Assembly (NCBI GenBank): GCA_036346405.1
Contig: CM070548.1
Location: 71,953,739-72,017,738, forward strand
From: Phyllostachys edulis
Taxonomy: Eukaryota; Streptophyta; Magnoliopsida; Poales; Poaceae
Direction of reading: 5' to 3'
DNA: 64,000 nt
The notes beneath the pieces were generated by a model. The model searched no databases, was not told the DNA's origin, and was given only the letters and a program-made list of their open reading frames with translations. A program made the translations under genes and the position numbers. This document shows positions 1 to 11,782 of this stretch, piece by piece. Position 1 is the first letter of the stretch, and every line of letters begins with the position of its first letter.

Positions 1-192
1 CGAGAACAAATCAGAAGGTCGGGGAAGGTTGGGACTGCGTACACCTCGACGATATGAACCCCGAGACCTTCGATAGCTATCTAAAACTTACGACGTGTTC
101 AAGATATATTAAACAATTCTGATCCTACTATAGCAGAAACTCTAGGTTTTGTACAGCTCGTAGGTCAAGTATCCGAAATTCTCCAAAAGACC

Positions 193-1527
193 ATGCAACG
201 CACGGAAGCATACCGGGAACAAAGGGTTTCAAGGAGTCAAACTATGACTTCATCCCAACGTTCCTCTCTCAGCAGGGGACAACATGGTCATACTAGGGAA
301 CAATCGATACCAAGACACCCTCGACGATTCCGACAAAGGAGTCACGAGGGGAGAAGGCTATTTCAGGAAGCCACTCCCCCATCACGTCGAGAAGAACCAC
401 CACTTGGACTCAATGATCTCCGACATCATCTGAATGAAGTGGCCGGTCGGAGGAATCGCATCAATGTCCACGATCGGATCGACACACCGGAGTTCCAGCG
501 TTCCAATCTTAGGAACCGGTCTCCGACTGATTACAATCCGGCACATTCCCAGAGAAGGCGCCATGAATCAATCACAAGTTATCGAGCCTTCTCTGCAGGG
601 CTCCAAGCTGTGCGTTGGCCTAACCGGTTCCGACCGACCAACTTGGACAAGTTCAATGGGACTCAAAACCCATTGGAATTTCTCCAAATATATACCACCG
701 CCATCAGAGCTGCTGGTGGCGATGAGAATGTGATGGCCAACTATCTACCCACCATGCTCGAAGGGTCTGCCCGGTCGTGGTTATTGAACCTACCGGTCGG
801 ATCAATTTATACTTGGGAGCAACTCTGTGATCTTCTAATTGCAAACTTCGAGAACACGACGATGCATACAGGAAGGAGAATGATCTCCACCGAATCCGCA
901 GGTTCGATGAGACTTTCGTCAATACATCAAGAGGTTGACTAGGTTCGCAATTCTATACCCAAAATCATGAGTCATCTCTTATTCAGGGCTTTTAAAAGCA
1001 GTGCGAGAAATCGGTGGTTTACGGAGGATATAGCAATGAACCCTCCAAGAACAACCGTTGAGCTTTTTGACATGGCCGACAAGTATGCCACCGCTAGCGA
1101 AGCAATCGAGTGGTGCGAAGCCATTGATCAAAAAGACAAAATTACTCAGCCCGGCCTGGACAAACCAGAGAAAAAGAATAAGAGGTCCCTCAAGAAGAAA
1201 AAGCACCGCAGACCTGACGACAAGGAGGTCCTAGCCATTCCTGATAAGCTCATGAAGGGTAAGAAGGACTACACCGGTCGATGCAAGACGAAAGCTCCGA
1301 CCGAGGGGTTCCAGAAAAACAAGAAGTGGTGTCCACTTCACCAGCAGGCAGGGCATGATCTACGCATCTGTCGAGTTTGGCAAAAGAAATTGGAGGATTA
1401 TTATGCAGGTAAAGGACTATTTCATAATCTGAGGAACCCGAGAAACGAGCTCCAAAAGGACAAGGATGGCGGCGAAGAGATGGAGTACCAGGATCCCCAA
1501 CACACAGTCAACATGATTTTTGGATGA
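193..1527 (+). pseudogene. gag of the Tat-type element (broken)
   Basis: The first open segment (193-942) is basic and Arg/Ser-rich. It then has a Retrotrans_gag-like core with FNGTQNPLEFL and RSWLLNLP. An in-frame stop at 940-942 ends it. The same reading resumes at about 967-1527 (RWFTEDIAMNPP..), which belongs to the same gag. Near the C terminus the pattern C-x2-H-x4-H-x4-C (WCPLHQQAGHDLRIC) occupies the place of the zinc knuckle; this variant is common in grass Tat gags. Gag would form the virus-like particle and bind element RNA. The interruption suggests loss of function. Bases 1-192 upstream hold no clear domain and are probably the gag N terminus or leader. Confidence 0.75.
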
Positions 1528-1530
1528 TCT

Positions 1531-2322
1531 TCTTCATACGAGTCCAAACGTCATCTGAAGGCCATGGAGCGGGAGGTCAACCTAGTCGAATCTCCGACCA
1601 TTATCAAGCAATCGAAGTGGTCGGACATGGCAATTTCCTTGACAAAGACGCATCGCCCCATCCTTGAATTGACCGGTAGGTTCCTATTGTTGTTGAACCA
1701 ACTATTAATAAGCGTAGGGTTAATCGAGTCTTAGTAGATGGAGGTAGTTCTTTGAATATATTATTTATGGGGCTTTAGAAGAAATCAGGTCCCCATGTCA
1801 AAGGTGAAACCGGTGAAGTATGCTTTTCATGGCATAGTTCCTGGCTCCACCACTAAACCTATAGGACAAGTTTCCCTACCGGTTACTTTCGGAAGGCCTA
1901 ATAACTCTCGAACAGAAAAAATTTTGTTTGATGTGCTAAACTTTGAATCCGCATACAACGGAATTCTTGGTCGACCGGCATTAGCAAAGTTCTTGATAGC
2001 CACGCATTACGGTTATCAGAGTTTGAAAATGCCGAGGCCAAAGGGAGTCATCACTATTCGGGGAGATCGAAAAATAGCTTACGTATGTGATCGAAAATCC
2101 TTTGAACTGGTCAATGAACTTCCGACCAGAGAGGCTAATCCATCTACCATGCAGGCCAAACACTCGAGACCGAAGATGACACCCAAGCCCTCCGACCAGA
2201 CAAAGGAAGTACCGCTCGACAAAGGCGCTTCTCCGGACAGCGTCAAGTCGCCACCTGGGTCGGGAAATACTGACTCATTTACCCGCAAGATTCTGGTCGG
2301 GGCAAGACTCGACCCCAAATAG
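1531..2322 (+). pseudogene. aspartic protease region of the Tat-type element (broken)
   Basis: The retropepsin active-site motif is readable as VLVDGGSSLNILF, with the catalytic Asp codon at 1737-1739 (D-G-G form). Stops and a frame change separate it from the downstream open frame 1795-2322. That frame carries the family-typical continuation FHGIVPGSTTKPIGQV and ILGRPALAKF. The enzyme would process the Gag-Pol polyprotein. Neither part has its own sensible start, so this is a decayed piece of a longer gag-pro-pol frame. Confidence 0.7.
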
Positions 2323-2336
2323 GAAGAGTCGCTCGT

Positions 2337-3560
2337 CTCCTTCCTCCGGCGAATCGGGCGTGTTTGCACAGCAAGCGTCCGATATGCCTGGAGTCTCCTG
2401 GGAGGTGATCGAGCACAGGCTAGCTCTCCAGCCTAACAAAAAACCGATCAAGCAGAAGCTGCGACGTTTCGCACCCGATCGGAAGGAAGCAATCCAGTCG
2501 GAGATTGACAAACTCCTAAAGGCTGGGTTTATTCGTGAAGTCGACTATCCTCAATGGCTTGCCAATCCTGTAATGGTTAGGAAAAATAATGGGAAGTGGC
2601 GAATGTGTATCGACTTTACAGACCTTAATAAAGCTTGTCCGAATGATGATTTTCCCCCTTCTACGCATTGACCAACTCGTAGACTCTACCTCTGGGTGTG
2701 AGTTACTAAGTTTTCTATATGTGTATTCAGGGTACCACCAGATTAGTATGTGTAAAGAGGATCAGGAGAAAACTTCCTTCATCACCCCATATGGCACTTA
2801 CTATTATGTTAAGATGCCATTTGGTCTCAAAAACGCGGGTGCAACTTTTCAAAGGTTGATGCAAAAAAACTTTTAGTCCACAAATAGGTCGAAATCTAGA
2901 AGCTTACGTTGACGATCTGGTTGTAAAGACCACCAACGCTGGCAATCACATCCCTGACTTACAAGAAACTTTCAACAACTTGAGAAGGCATAACCTCAAG
3001 TTGAATCCGAAAAAGTGTGTGTTCGGAGTTTACATTGGAAAACCGCTTTCGGTTTCCTAGTCTCGGCTAGAGGTATTGAAGCAAACCCAGTTAAAATAGT
3101 GGCCATCGACCAGATGCGCCCTCCGACCACCAAGAAGGAAGTCCAAAAACTAACCAGCTGTATGGCAGCACTAAGTCGTTTCATAGCAAGGTTAGGGGAA
3201 AAAGGATTACCTTTCTTTAAACTTCTTTGGAAACATGGGGGTTTCGAGTAGACTAAAGAGGCAAACGATGCCTTTAAAGAACTTAAAAAGTACCTTACAA
3301 GTACCCCGGTCTTAGTCTCTCTGAGATCGGGAGAAACATTGCTAGTTTACGTGGCAAACAACACCACAAGCAGTGGCGGTGTCTTGGTGGTAGAAAGGGA
3401 TAACATCTAACGACCAATTTATTACGTAAGCGAAGTCTTACATGGACCAAAGGAAAGATACACACAGCTACAAAAGTTGCTCTATGGTCTCCTTATGTCT
3501 TCAAGGAAGCTAAGGCACTACTTCGAGCCCACAAAGTGGTCGCATCGATAGGATATCCCT
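2337..3560 (+). pseudogene. reverse transcriptase and RT-linked RNase H of the Tat-type element (broken)
   Basis: RT blocks in order are: GKWRMCIDFTDLNKACP (about 2590-2645), RIDQLVDSTSG with SGYHQI (2665-2750), MPFGLKNAGATFQRLM (2815-2862) and the catalytic YVDD at 2905-2916. The reading changes frame near 2665 and 2875 and has a stop at 3250. RNase H-like traces follow (GGVLVVE.., PIYYVSEVLHGPKERY) at 3370-3465. The enzyme copies element RNA into DNA. Frameshifts and stops make it non-functional. The catalytic aspartates themselves remain. Confidence 0.8.
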
Positions 3561-4113
3561 TGGTCAAGTCCTTGGAAACAGGGAATCATCAGGACGAATA
3601 GCAAAATGGGCGGTTGAGCTAGGGGCGTTTGACCTCCATTTTATTTCACGAACAGCAATAAAGTCCCAGGCAATAGCAGAATTCATTGCCGAATGGACAA
3701 ACCCTGAACCCACCCAAGGGCCCGAGTACAAACACCACGAGGAGTGGACAATGTACTTTGATGGTTCCTTGATGTTAAAAGGATCGGGGGCTGGAGTGGT
3801 CTTGATATCCCCTACTGGCGAACACATCAAGTACGCCATCCAGTTAAATTTTCCTGCCACAAATAATATGGCAGAATATGAAGGTTCTTGGCGGGACTCC
3901 AAGCGGCTCGTTCACTCAGATTCGCATTCATGATTACTAGTGAAAGGCGATTCTCAACTAGTAGCGAATCAAGTAGGGAAAGAGTATCAATGCTCGAGTA
4001 CCAAGATGTCATCTTATCTGGCGGAAGTACGGAAACTCAAAAAGCACTTCTTCGGTTTCCAGATCCAATATATTCCTAGGAAGGAAAACTTTTTGGCAGA
4101 CCAGTTGGCATAG
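3561..4113 (+). pseudogene. second, archaeal-type RNase H (aRNH) of the Tat-type element (broken)
   Basis: The segment 3751-3885 reads MYFDGSLMLKGSGAGVVLIS and then NNMAEYEG. This is the RVT_3-type RNase H fold, with the first catalytic Asp in FDGS and the Glu in AEYEG. A frameshift near 3885 moves the continuation (LQAARSLRF) to another frame, and a further stop follows near 4111. In Tat elements this domain follows the older RT-linked RNase H, which is thought to have degenerated into a tether. Its presence is the main reason for the Tat call. Confidence 0.75.
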
Positions 4114-5338
4114 ATGGCCTCCACAAGGTCAACCGTCCTGCCCGGAGTTTTTCTCGAGCAACTCGATTCACCCTTGGTAGTCGAGCCTTCTAAGAACATA
4201 CATGATTCTTTACAGGTCGTACAAACCGATCAAAGGAACATAGATGCTCCACAGGTCGTTGACGGTTGGCGCTGTCACGATCAAGGTAGAGACTGGATGA
4301 CATCGATCTACAATTATCTTCAGCATGACATAATTCCGGAAGATGATGTAGAGGTTGATCGTATAGCACAAAAAGCCAAATCATACACTCTAATCGAACG
4401 TACCTTGTATAAACGAGGATCTCATGGAGTGTTGATGAGCTGCATATCTCAAACGGATGGCATTAAGTTGCTAACGAAATCCATGAAGGAGTTCGTGGAG
4501 CACATCATTCCTCTGAGAACTCTTGTCGGTAAAGCCTTGAGCAAGGATATTCTTGCCAAGCGCCCTTCATGATGCAAAAGAGCTTGTGACGAAGTGCGTA
4601 CAATGTCAGTTTCATAGCCGGCAAGTACATCAGCCAGCACAAGCCTTACAAATAATTCCTCTTTCTTGGCCTTTTGCAACTTGGGGACTGGACATTCTGG
4701 GACCTTTCCCAAGAGCACCCGGGGGCTTCGAATTCATTTTTGTCATGATTGACATATTTACAAAATGGATCAAGGCCGAGCCAATTGTTAAAATAACAAC
4801 TGAGGCCACTAAGAGATTTCTCATGAAAAATTTGATCACACGATTTGGTGTACCCAGTCGTGTAATCACAGATAATGGTGCCCAGTTCTCTAGCAGTCAA
4901 TTTCAAGAATTCTGCGATGAACTTGGGGTCAAAGTTCATTTTGCTTCTGTTGCTCATCCACAGAGCAACGGAGTAGTTGAGCGGGCTAATGGTATCATTA
5001 TGCAAGGGATCAAACGCCGAGTATTCGACCAGTTAATAAAACGGTCAAGAGCTTGTGTTCAAGAACTCCCATCTGTATTATGGGCTGTCCGAACAACGAC
5101 CAGTCGTGCGACCGGTGAAACACCATTCTTTTTGGTTTATGGTGCTAAAGCCATGCTTCCTCCAAAACTCAAAATTGGCTCTGCTCGAACTGATCGTTTT
5201 AACGAAAACGATCAGAATGAACGAACACTCGACGACGTCGATTTCCTTAAAGAACGACGAAACCAAGCCCTTGTACGATCAGCAGTCTACCAACAAGCCA
5301 TGCGAAGGTACCATAGTCGTAAGGTGCAACCTCGCTGA
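4114..5338 (+). pseudogene. integrase of the Tat-type element (broken)
   Basis: The frame at 4114-4572 covers the linker and start of the zinc-binding N-terminal domain. It shifts near 4553 into a frame open to 5338. That frame has CVQCQFHSRQ (the CxxC of the HHCC finger) and then the catalytic core: Asp in WGLDILGPFP, Asp in ITDNGAQFSS, Glu in PQSNGVVERANG. The C-terminal part (TTTSRATGETPFFLVYGAKA) is typical of the family. It would insert the cDNA into the chromosome. The core is the best-preserved domain of this element. The one clear break is the frameshift between the zinc finger and the core. Confidence 0.82.
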
Positions 5339-6554
5339 CCTTGTTTGTAGGTGATCAGTTCTCAGAAAAATTCAGAGCCAAGCAAATTGCAATAAACTTT
5401 CTCCCAAGTGGGAAGGTCCTTACATTGTGGTCGAAGTTACGGACCTGAGTTAAAATCACGACTAGCTACGTCTGATGGGAAAATTTTGTCAAATTCTTGG
5501 AACATTGATCAGTTGCGTAAGTTTTATGTTTAATTATTTTACATTCTTTCGATTCTTTCAATCTCAATAAATTCATTTATTTATTAATAAAAGTAACATT
5601 GCTTATATATATACCTATACTCTGGTCGTTCATTATTGTTAATTTAAAACTGGTCGGAGAAGACAATTTTCTCTCCGACATCCTTTTTCAAGGATCTCTA
5701 TTACTCCATGGCAACGACTTCTATGTCATACGCTGTATTGGTCCTAGTCGTGAGCATTCTCTAAATGATTCCCACGCGCGACAACATTCTTTTCTTAAAG
5801 AAATATATGAGTAATTGGAGCATCATACAAAATAACTTTATATACTGAATGATATGCTCAAGATTATGAAGATTATATTTTATTATTTCAAGATTCTGCT
5901 CTGCTTTTGTCTGGCTATAGATCGGGACACGGAAAGCCTCCTAGTCGAAGTCTCTCCTTTGTCGTACGTGGTTCTGCCCATTGGAAGGAGCTTCCTAGCA
6001 ACGGTTCTTTTCTTACGATCCTCGCTACTAGTCGGATAAAGAGCTTGAACACGTTTCATGAAATATGTTATATGACTTCAGGTCTAAGTATTCCTTCTTA
6101 CCAGACTTTGGGATAATAGATATAAGCAAAGTTCACTTATAATTTGTTGCATACATTTTTGCATTTTTTTCTTATGTCGAATACAGCAAGGTCTTTTTTC
6201 CGACCATATATAATTTTTGATTGGTATTTCGATTATGACAAGCAAGGATCTATAACTAGTCGAAATCATACGATGGTTCCGACTACAGAGATTTTCTAGT
6301 ATTACAACGATCAGTTTTGTCTTAACATCAGCACATACCTTCAGAAAAATGGTTTTGACTTTCATTCTCTTTCTTGGCTACCTGCTTGTATAGTAAAGTT
6401 CTTCTACTATAAAGCAGTCGGGGGCTAGGAAGTATATGAGAATTTTAAAAGTCAACAGGATAAACAAAAGCATTGTTAACGACATAAAAGGTAAGTTTTA
6501 TACATATTCAATATTTTTACATTTCCAGGGGCCTACTCTAGAAATATTTCCAGA
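5339..6554. other. non-coding spacer between integrase and antisense ORF
   Basis: AT-rich, with no ORF that looks coding. Bases 6417-6428 contain TCGGGGGCTAGG, a near copy of the purine-rich CGGGGGCTAG found next to the 3' LTR at 9819-9830. It may be an internal second polypurine tract. Nothing else is recognised. Confidence 0.5.
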
Positions 6555-9507
6555 CTAATTACTGCTTGATGGAGATCCGACCTCCATCGCCTCTATAGCT
6601 TTGTCTCCGAGTGGCCTGAGTTCTTCCATGAATTTGATCACCTCATCAGGTAGGCAGTTGAAGTCATCTTCAACAGCTTAGAGATTAATGGAGGGGTCGG
6701 AAGCCTTTAGCTTTGCCAAAGCAAATCTAACTCCACTAGCAATGCCTGCTTTCATGGTCTGGGCATAGTTCTTCCGAGTAGTCTCGAGCAGATTATTAAG
6801 ATCCTCTAGAAGTTGACCCAAGTAGTTCATTTTCTATATTGGATCTCTTAAAGCAGGTAGACTTGATCCTGATCCCATATCAAAGATCATCTTGTTCAAA
6901 AATAGAATATTTTCATCAATACTTTGCACAAGAGCCGCCTCTTTATCTGCTCAAATTTGAGTCTTCTCATTACGTCTAAAGCTTGTTTTTGCTCTACAAG
7001 AGTGAAGCAGGTGATAAGCACAAACATAATTGAAGGAAGATAATAAGTCAAGTTTACGACATATTACCTTCAATTCTTTTGTTAAGTGTTTCATTGCTGG
7101 TCGTCGCTTCGACGATCGACCGGTCCCTAGCTCTAATTTCTTCTTCAAGCAGAGCTGTCCTGGCTTTCTCAGCCATGGTCTCTTCTTTCATTTTCTCCAA
7201 ATCTATCGAATACGATAAGGGAGAATAGTTAGAAAAGGGCAAAGTTTTCAAGAAAGAAAAAGAAATGTTAAGTGGGAAGTTCTTACTTTCCAATTCGGAG
7301 TATTTTTGCTCCAAGTCCTTAATTATTTGAGTCATCCTCAGACCACAAAGAAAGTTCTCGACAGATCTTTGCACAAATAGTATTTTTTTTCTCTTTAAGT
7401 TCCTTGTAAACTTTTGAGAAGTACTATGGAACTAGTCGTAGATACTTACCCGGATCGCCAAATCATTATAACCGCCAAATATTGAATCAGGATGCATTTT
7501 GATTTGATGATCCAATATTTTTCCCCATGCCTCGTCAAGCTCCTTATCCTCGATAAATCGGGGGTGAAAAGGGAACTTGTCAGGTTGAGAAGGATTACCA
7601 ACATTGGTCGGAATCTGTTCAGGGCCTTTAGAGGCATCTACCTCCGCAGAAGGAGTTAGAACCACCACTGGATCCAACTCGACCGTTGGCATTGACACCT
7701 GCTCGAGGGCTTCTTCGACCACTTTTTCCTCAGGAGCTCTATCCTGGGAAGCATTCTAGTCGGGGACCTACACAAATGCCTGGTCCTAAGGAGTCCGGTC
7801 GGAAACAACTGGAACACCCGAAGACCTATGCAAAGCGAAGAAGGGAAGTTCAAAATACCAAATGATCAAGGAATTATTAAAGGTATGCACTTATACGACC
7901 AATTTCATTTGTACATACCTAGTTAACTTCCTAGATTTGACTTTAAAGCGCGGAAGAGTAAACTCTGTGCCGCTATCCTTCCTTTTCTTTTCCTCTATTT
8001 TTGCCGGTTCCGAACCGGCAGAGTTGGTCAAATCCGTTGTATCCTCCAACAAGATGTCGGAAACGATGCCCTCGATCAGTTCGTCAAAAATTACGTCCTT
8101 GACCATCTAGTAAGATGGAGCGGTTTCACCAACATCCAGACTAGTTGTTTTAGTAACAACTGTCCGGTCGTGAACGACCGGTCTAGGGGTCTCGACCTCC
8201 ATGATCACGCATCGGCGGCCTTGACCTTCTCCACCTAAATCAAAAAACGAATTTGGTTAGGTGATGAAATCTTTTATCTAAACTACATATATATCCATCT
8301 GAAATGTTCTATTACCTCGGGAGATTCATCTTCTTCTAGTGCATCCGGGCACGAGTCAGTCGGAACCACGGTGGGATGTTGATCCTCACCAGCTTGTGTG
8401 ATTTGCAATCCGACCGACTACAAAAATAGAGCATGATCAAAAATTTGGTCGGAGAATATATATACATGATAAAAGGAATTTTTAATTATCTACCTTAAGC
8501 CTTGCCAGTTTCTCTTCAGCAGGAGCTATGGCCAAGATCTCAGGGAATCCAGCCTTCTCTCCAGGCTCCCCTGCACAGATCAACCTGATCCGCTCTCTAA
8601 TTTCCTCAGGGGAAAGACCTTTAAAAGAAAAGGAGAGAAAACAAAACATGGACAGGTTTTAAGGTAGTACATTAATCAAATAAAAAATACTGGTCAGAGT
8701 TTATCTCAAAGACTTACTACCTCCTGAGATAGCTTCATCACGACCAATGGACCAAAGCAGGGAATGAGTCCGAAGCTTCAGAGGGCTAATCTGACGCTTG
8801 GTGAAATCCCTCACCACATGCCAAGAGGTCAAGCCCTTGACTCGCATGTCGTGGATGGCATCCACCCATCTTCCGACCACCCCTGCCTTCTCCACGGTCT
8901 TCCTCCACTTGGGGTTTTCATTTGCTCTAATTCCGATGAAGTAGAGGTCATCGTCTCTCGTAACTGTCATATAGAACCAATTCTTCTTCCATGACAACCA
9001 CAAGGATTTCAAGTACATATGGATGTACTCATCGGCCTTCCTGTCGTGAAGGCGCAATGTACATTCTCCAGGAGTTGCCGTGGATCTCCCCATCACCATT
9101 CGGTAGAAATACCTGAAGAGCCTCAAATTCGGTGGCACTCCCAGGTATGCCTCACACAAATAGGTGAAAATACTGATATTGGCGATGGAATTCGGAGCCA
9201 AATTTACCAGTTCCACCCCGTAATACTCAAGAACGCGAAGGAGGAATTTCTGTATCGGCAACCTCAGCCCACATTCGATGTAGGCGAGGAAAACGGGGAT
9301 TTCCCCATCTTCGCGGCTCGGAAAATGCTCTCCGATCGCCGATCTCCATTTGATCAGGTTCTTGTTTGGAAACATCCCGATCCTCTCCAACACCTCAAGT
9401 TTTTTCTTGCTCAATTCCGAAGGCAACCACTTCATGATTTGCTCTGACATGATAAAAATCCTTAAGGATGAGAATGGTCGTAGCAGGCTTCGTGGTCGGA
9501 AGAACAA
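6555..9507 (-). pseudogene. antisense additional ORF of the Tat-type element, 'putative gypsy-type transposon' (Transposase_28) family, multi-exon, decayed
   Basis: The first exon runs from ATG 9507 (or 9450, MSEQIMKWLPSELSKKK) to 8721, where a GT donor follows. It contains the conserved block GEIPVFLAYIECGLRLPIQ and the W-rich WLSWKKNWFYMTV, which I recognise as PF04195-like. A second exon at 8494-8618 (GLSPEEIRERIRLICAGEPG) has AG/GT borders. Further pieces follow at 8300-8410, 7891-8106, 7432-7722 (Pro/Val-rich) and 7054-7374 (heptad-like, EQKYSELESK). The last piece is at 6555-6830, ending at stop 6555-6557. A stop at about 8107-8109 falls inside the chain. Such ORFs, antisense to gag-pol, are known from grass Tat elements; their function is unknown. 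The DNA-binding/transposase label on the family is historical, not demonstrated. Confidence 0.65.
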
Positions 9508-9832
9508 GAAAGGGGTCTAAAGGATTTCTCTTGGCAAAAAAAGTGAAGGGATCAAAGGGGATGCGAAGCGTAGAAATTCTAAAAGCCGGCGATGGGGATT
9601 TTATAGCTTCTAATCTTTTACGATCGGAAGTTTCCACAAAAGTCCAACAGCAAAAGCTTCTTCTTTGTTCAAGCAGACGGAAAAACTCTTCGGTTCCCAA
9701 GGCAAGTTCTCAACTTTAAAGTGAACACAGACCACTTCATATATCACGACATTAAATGAGGGTCTGCCCGATACGACTTCATCGGATAAAGGTACACATA
9801 CGACCTGTTCATTTAAAGTTCGGGGGCTAGCT

Positions 9833-10528
9833 AACAAGGATTAAAACCTCTATGTACTAATTTAATACATAAAAGACCATACGTCTTCATGATCGTAACC
9901 CCTAAGGCTAACGATCTCACTGGTCGTGAGGATTCCAGAGGTTACACGATAGGTACCCCGGTCGGACTAGGCATTGTGCCTAGGCTCCGACCAGGTAGCT
10001 ACTCGGAAAAGCTATGAACTGGCATTTCTTACCGTATGATGAATAGAACACGTGTTATATGTTCTATTTCGTGCGATGATATAATCCTGAGACACTGACA
10101 ATTAACTACCCTACGGTTAAGCATTTTGCAGATAATCGCAAGGAAGTTGACACATTGTTAACTACCTTACCGTTCCGACCAGTCGTAACGTTTCACCAGG
10201 GACGCCTTCTCCAGAAGTAACTGTCACCTCTTCGGGAGTTATTTAAGGGTGGAGCACAGAAGACGAAGGGACAGGACAAGAGACAACAGAAAACAAGAGA
10301 AGACAAACACAGAAGTCTAAGCGGTGGAATTAGAAGCAAGACAGTCAATCTTAGAATTAGAGTCTAAGCCTGATTACTTAGTTAGACATTCCACACATTC
10401 AGTGTATTTATGGTAGTTCCTAGTCAGGTCTTGTAAATCCAGTTCATATCAATAAAGAGCGGCCCCCCATTCCATCCCAGGAGATTTCACGTCATTTTCC
10501 TCTTTCATTTTCATAAGATCGGCGATTC
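9833..10528 (+). repeat. 3' LTR of the Tat-type element (approximate borders)
   Basis: It starts after the purine-rich CGGGGGCTAG (9821-9830). It holds a TATA-like TTTAAG at 10242-10247, a purine-rich stretch just downstream (10250-10320) and AATAAA at 10451-10456. These are the usual U3-R-U5 signals. The partner LTR is outside the window, so exact ends and target duplication cannot be checked. The next recognisable sequence, from about 10529, is RT of a different element. Confidence 0.5.
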
Positions 10529-11782
10529 GATCGTCGACATGTTCAACCAGCTGAAGGGAGCCAAAGTATTCTCCAAGATAGATTTGAGGTCAGGGTACCA
10601 CCAGTTGAAAATTCTCCAAGAGGACATCCCCAAGACCGCTTTCTCGACCTGTTATGGACTGTACGAGTACACGGTCATATCTTTTGGATTGACTAGTACT
10701 CCTGCTTACTTTATGAACCTGATGAATAAAGTATTCATGGAGTATTTTAATAAGTTCGTCATTGTATTTATTGACGACATTCTAGTGTACTCTCCCAACA
10801 AAGAAGAGCATAAAGAGCACCTCCGCTTAGTCCTGAACAAGCTTAGAGACCACCAACTCTATGCTAAACTCGACAAGTGTGAGTTTTGGATGAAGGAGGT
10901 CACCTTTTTAGGACACGTCTTGTCTGCAGAAGGAGTCACCGTCAATCCTAGCAAGGTCCAGGATGTGCTCAATTGGGAGTCACCCAGGTTAGTGCCTCAG
11001 CTCAGAAGCTTCCTTGGAATGGCAGTTTACTACCGTAGGTTTATAGAAGGGTTCTCCAAGATAGCAAGACCTCTCACTCAGTTGCTAAAGAAGGAAAAGA
11101 AGTATGCTTGGACGCCGGTATGTGAGCAAAGTTTTCAAGAGCTAAAGAGGCGCCTGACCACTGCTCCAGTGCTGACCTTGCCCGATGTTCGAAAGGACTT
11201 TGAGGTCTTTTGTGATACCTTACGTCAAGGACTCGGTTGTGTTCTAATGCAAGAAAGGAAGGTAGTAGCTTACGCTTCCCGTCAGTTAAAACCTCATGAG
11301 GTCAATTACCCCACTCATGACTTAGAATCGGCTGTCATAGTGCATGCTTTGAAGATATGGCACCATTACCTCATTAGTAACCGCTGTGAAGTCTACACTG
11401 ACCATAAGAGCTTGAATACATTTTCACTCAAGCTGATCTCAATATGAGACAAAGAAGATGGTTGGAATTGATCAAGGATTACAACTTGGGAATCCATTAC
11501 CATCCAGGAAAGGCTAATGTGGTAGCTGATGCTTTGAGTAAGAAGGTCTACTGCAATACACTGATAATCAACGAAAATCAGTCAGCACTGTATGAAGAAT
11601 TTCAAAAACTCAAGCTGGAATTGGTTGAAGAAGGTTACCTAGCTGCTCTGCAAGTGCAACCAACTCTCCAGGATCATATCCGAAAAGCTCAAAGAGAAGA
11701 TGCAGATGTCTTGGAGATCAAAAGAAACATGAGGAAGGGTAAATCCCTAGGATTTTCTGAGGATGAACAAGGAACCATCTAG
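10529..11782 (+). pseudogene. chromovirus RT and RNase H (broken)
   Basis: The RT palm is present from FNQLKGAKVFSKIDLRSGYH. The catalytic motif VFIDDILVYS lies at about 10770-10797, followed by the thumb and FLGMAVYYRRFIEGF. RNase H follows, with the metal-binding Asp in VFCDTLRQGLG, Glu in the HDLESAV region and YTDHKSL. A frameshift near 11440 moves the rest (RRWLELIKDYNLG.., KANVVADALSKK) to the frame open at 11444-11782. A stop then replaces the Trp expected before FNKRICVPD (TAG at 11780-11782). The first base of RT homology is set by the junction with the Tat-type element. Confidence 0.85.

Larger units (their letters stand above)
1..10528 (+). mobile_element. Ty3/gypsy retrotransposon, Tat lineage, 5' end outside the window
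   Basis: Seen in order: gag, aspartic protease, RT, a second RNase H, integrase, a spacer, an antisense ORF, and an LTR-like 3' end with a promoter-like TTTAAG and an AATAAA signal. The order RT-RNase H-integrase places it in Ty3/gypsy. The extra archaeal-type RNase H after the RT-linked one and the additional ORF between integrase and the 3' LTR are known traits of the plant Tat group (Retand, Ogre, Grande, RIRE2-like). The 5' LTR lies left of the window. Every ORF is interrupted, so the copy is not autonomous. The right boundary is uncertain: chromovirus RT homology starts at about 10529, and I cannot fix the last LTR base. The element may be nested in the chromovirus, whose 5' half would then lie left of the window. 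Confidence 0.8.

Noticed and set aside
8764..9447. + strand ORFs of 76 and 142 codons
   Set aside because: Shadows of the antisense additional ORF, which shows the family motifs.
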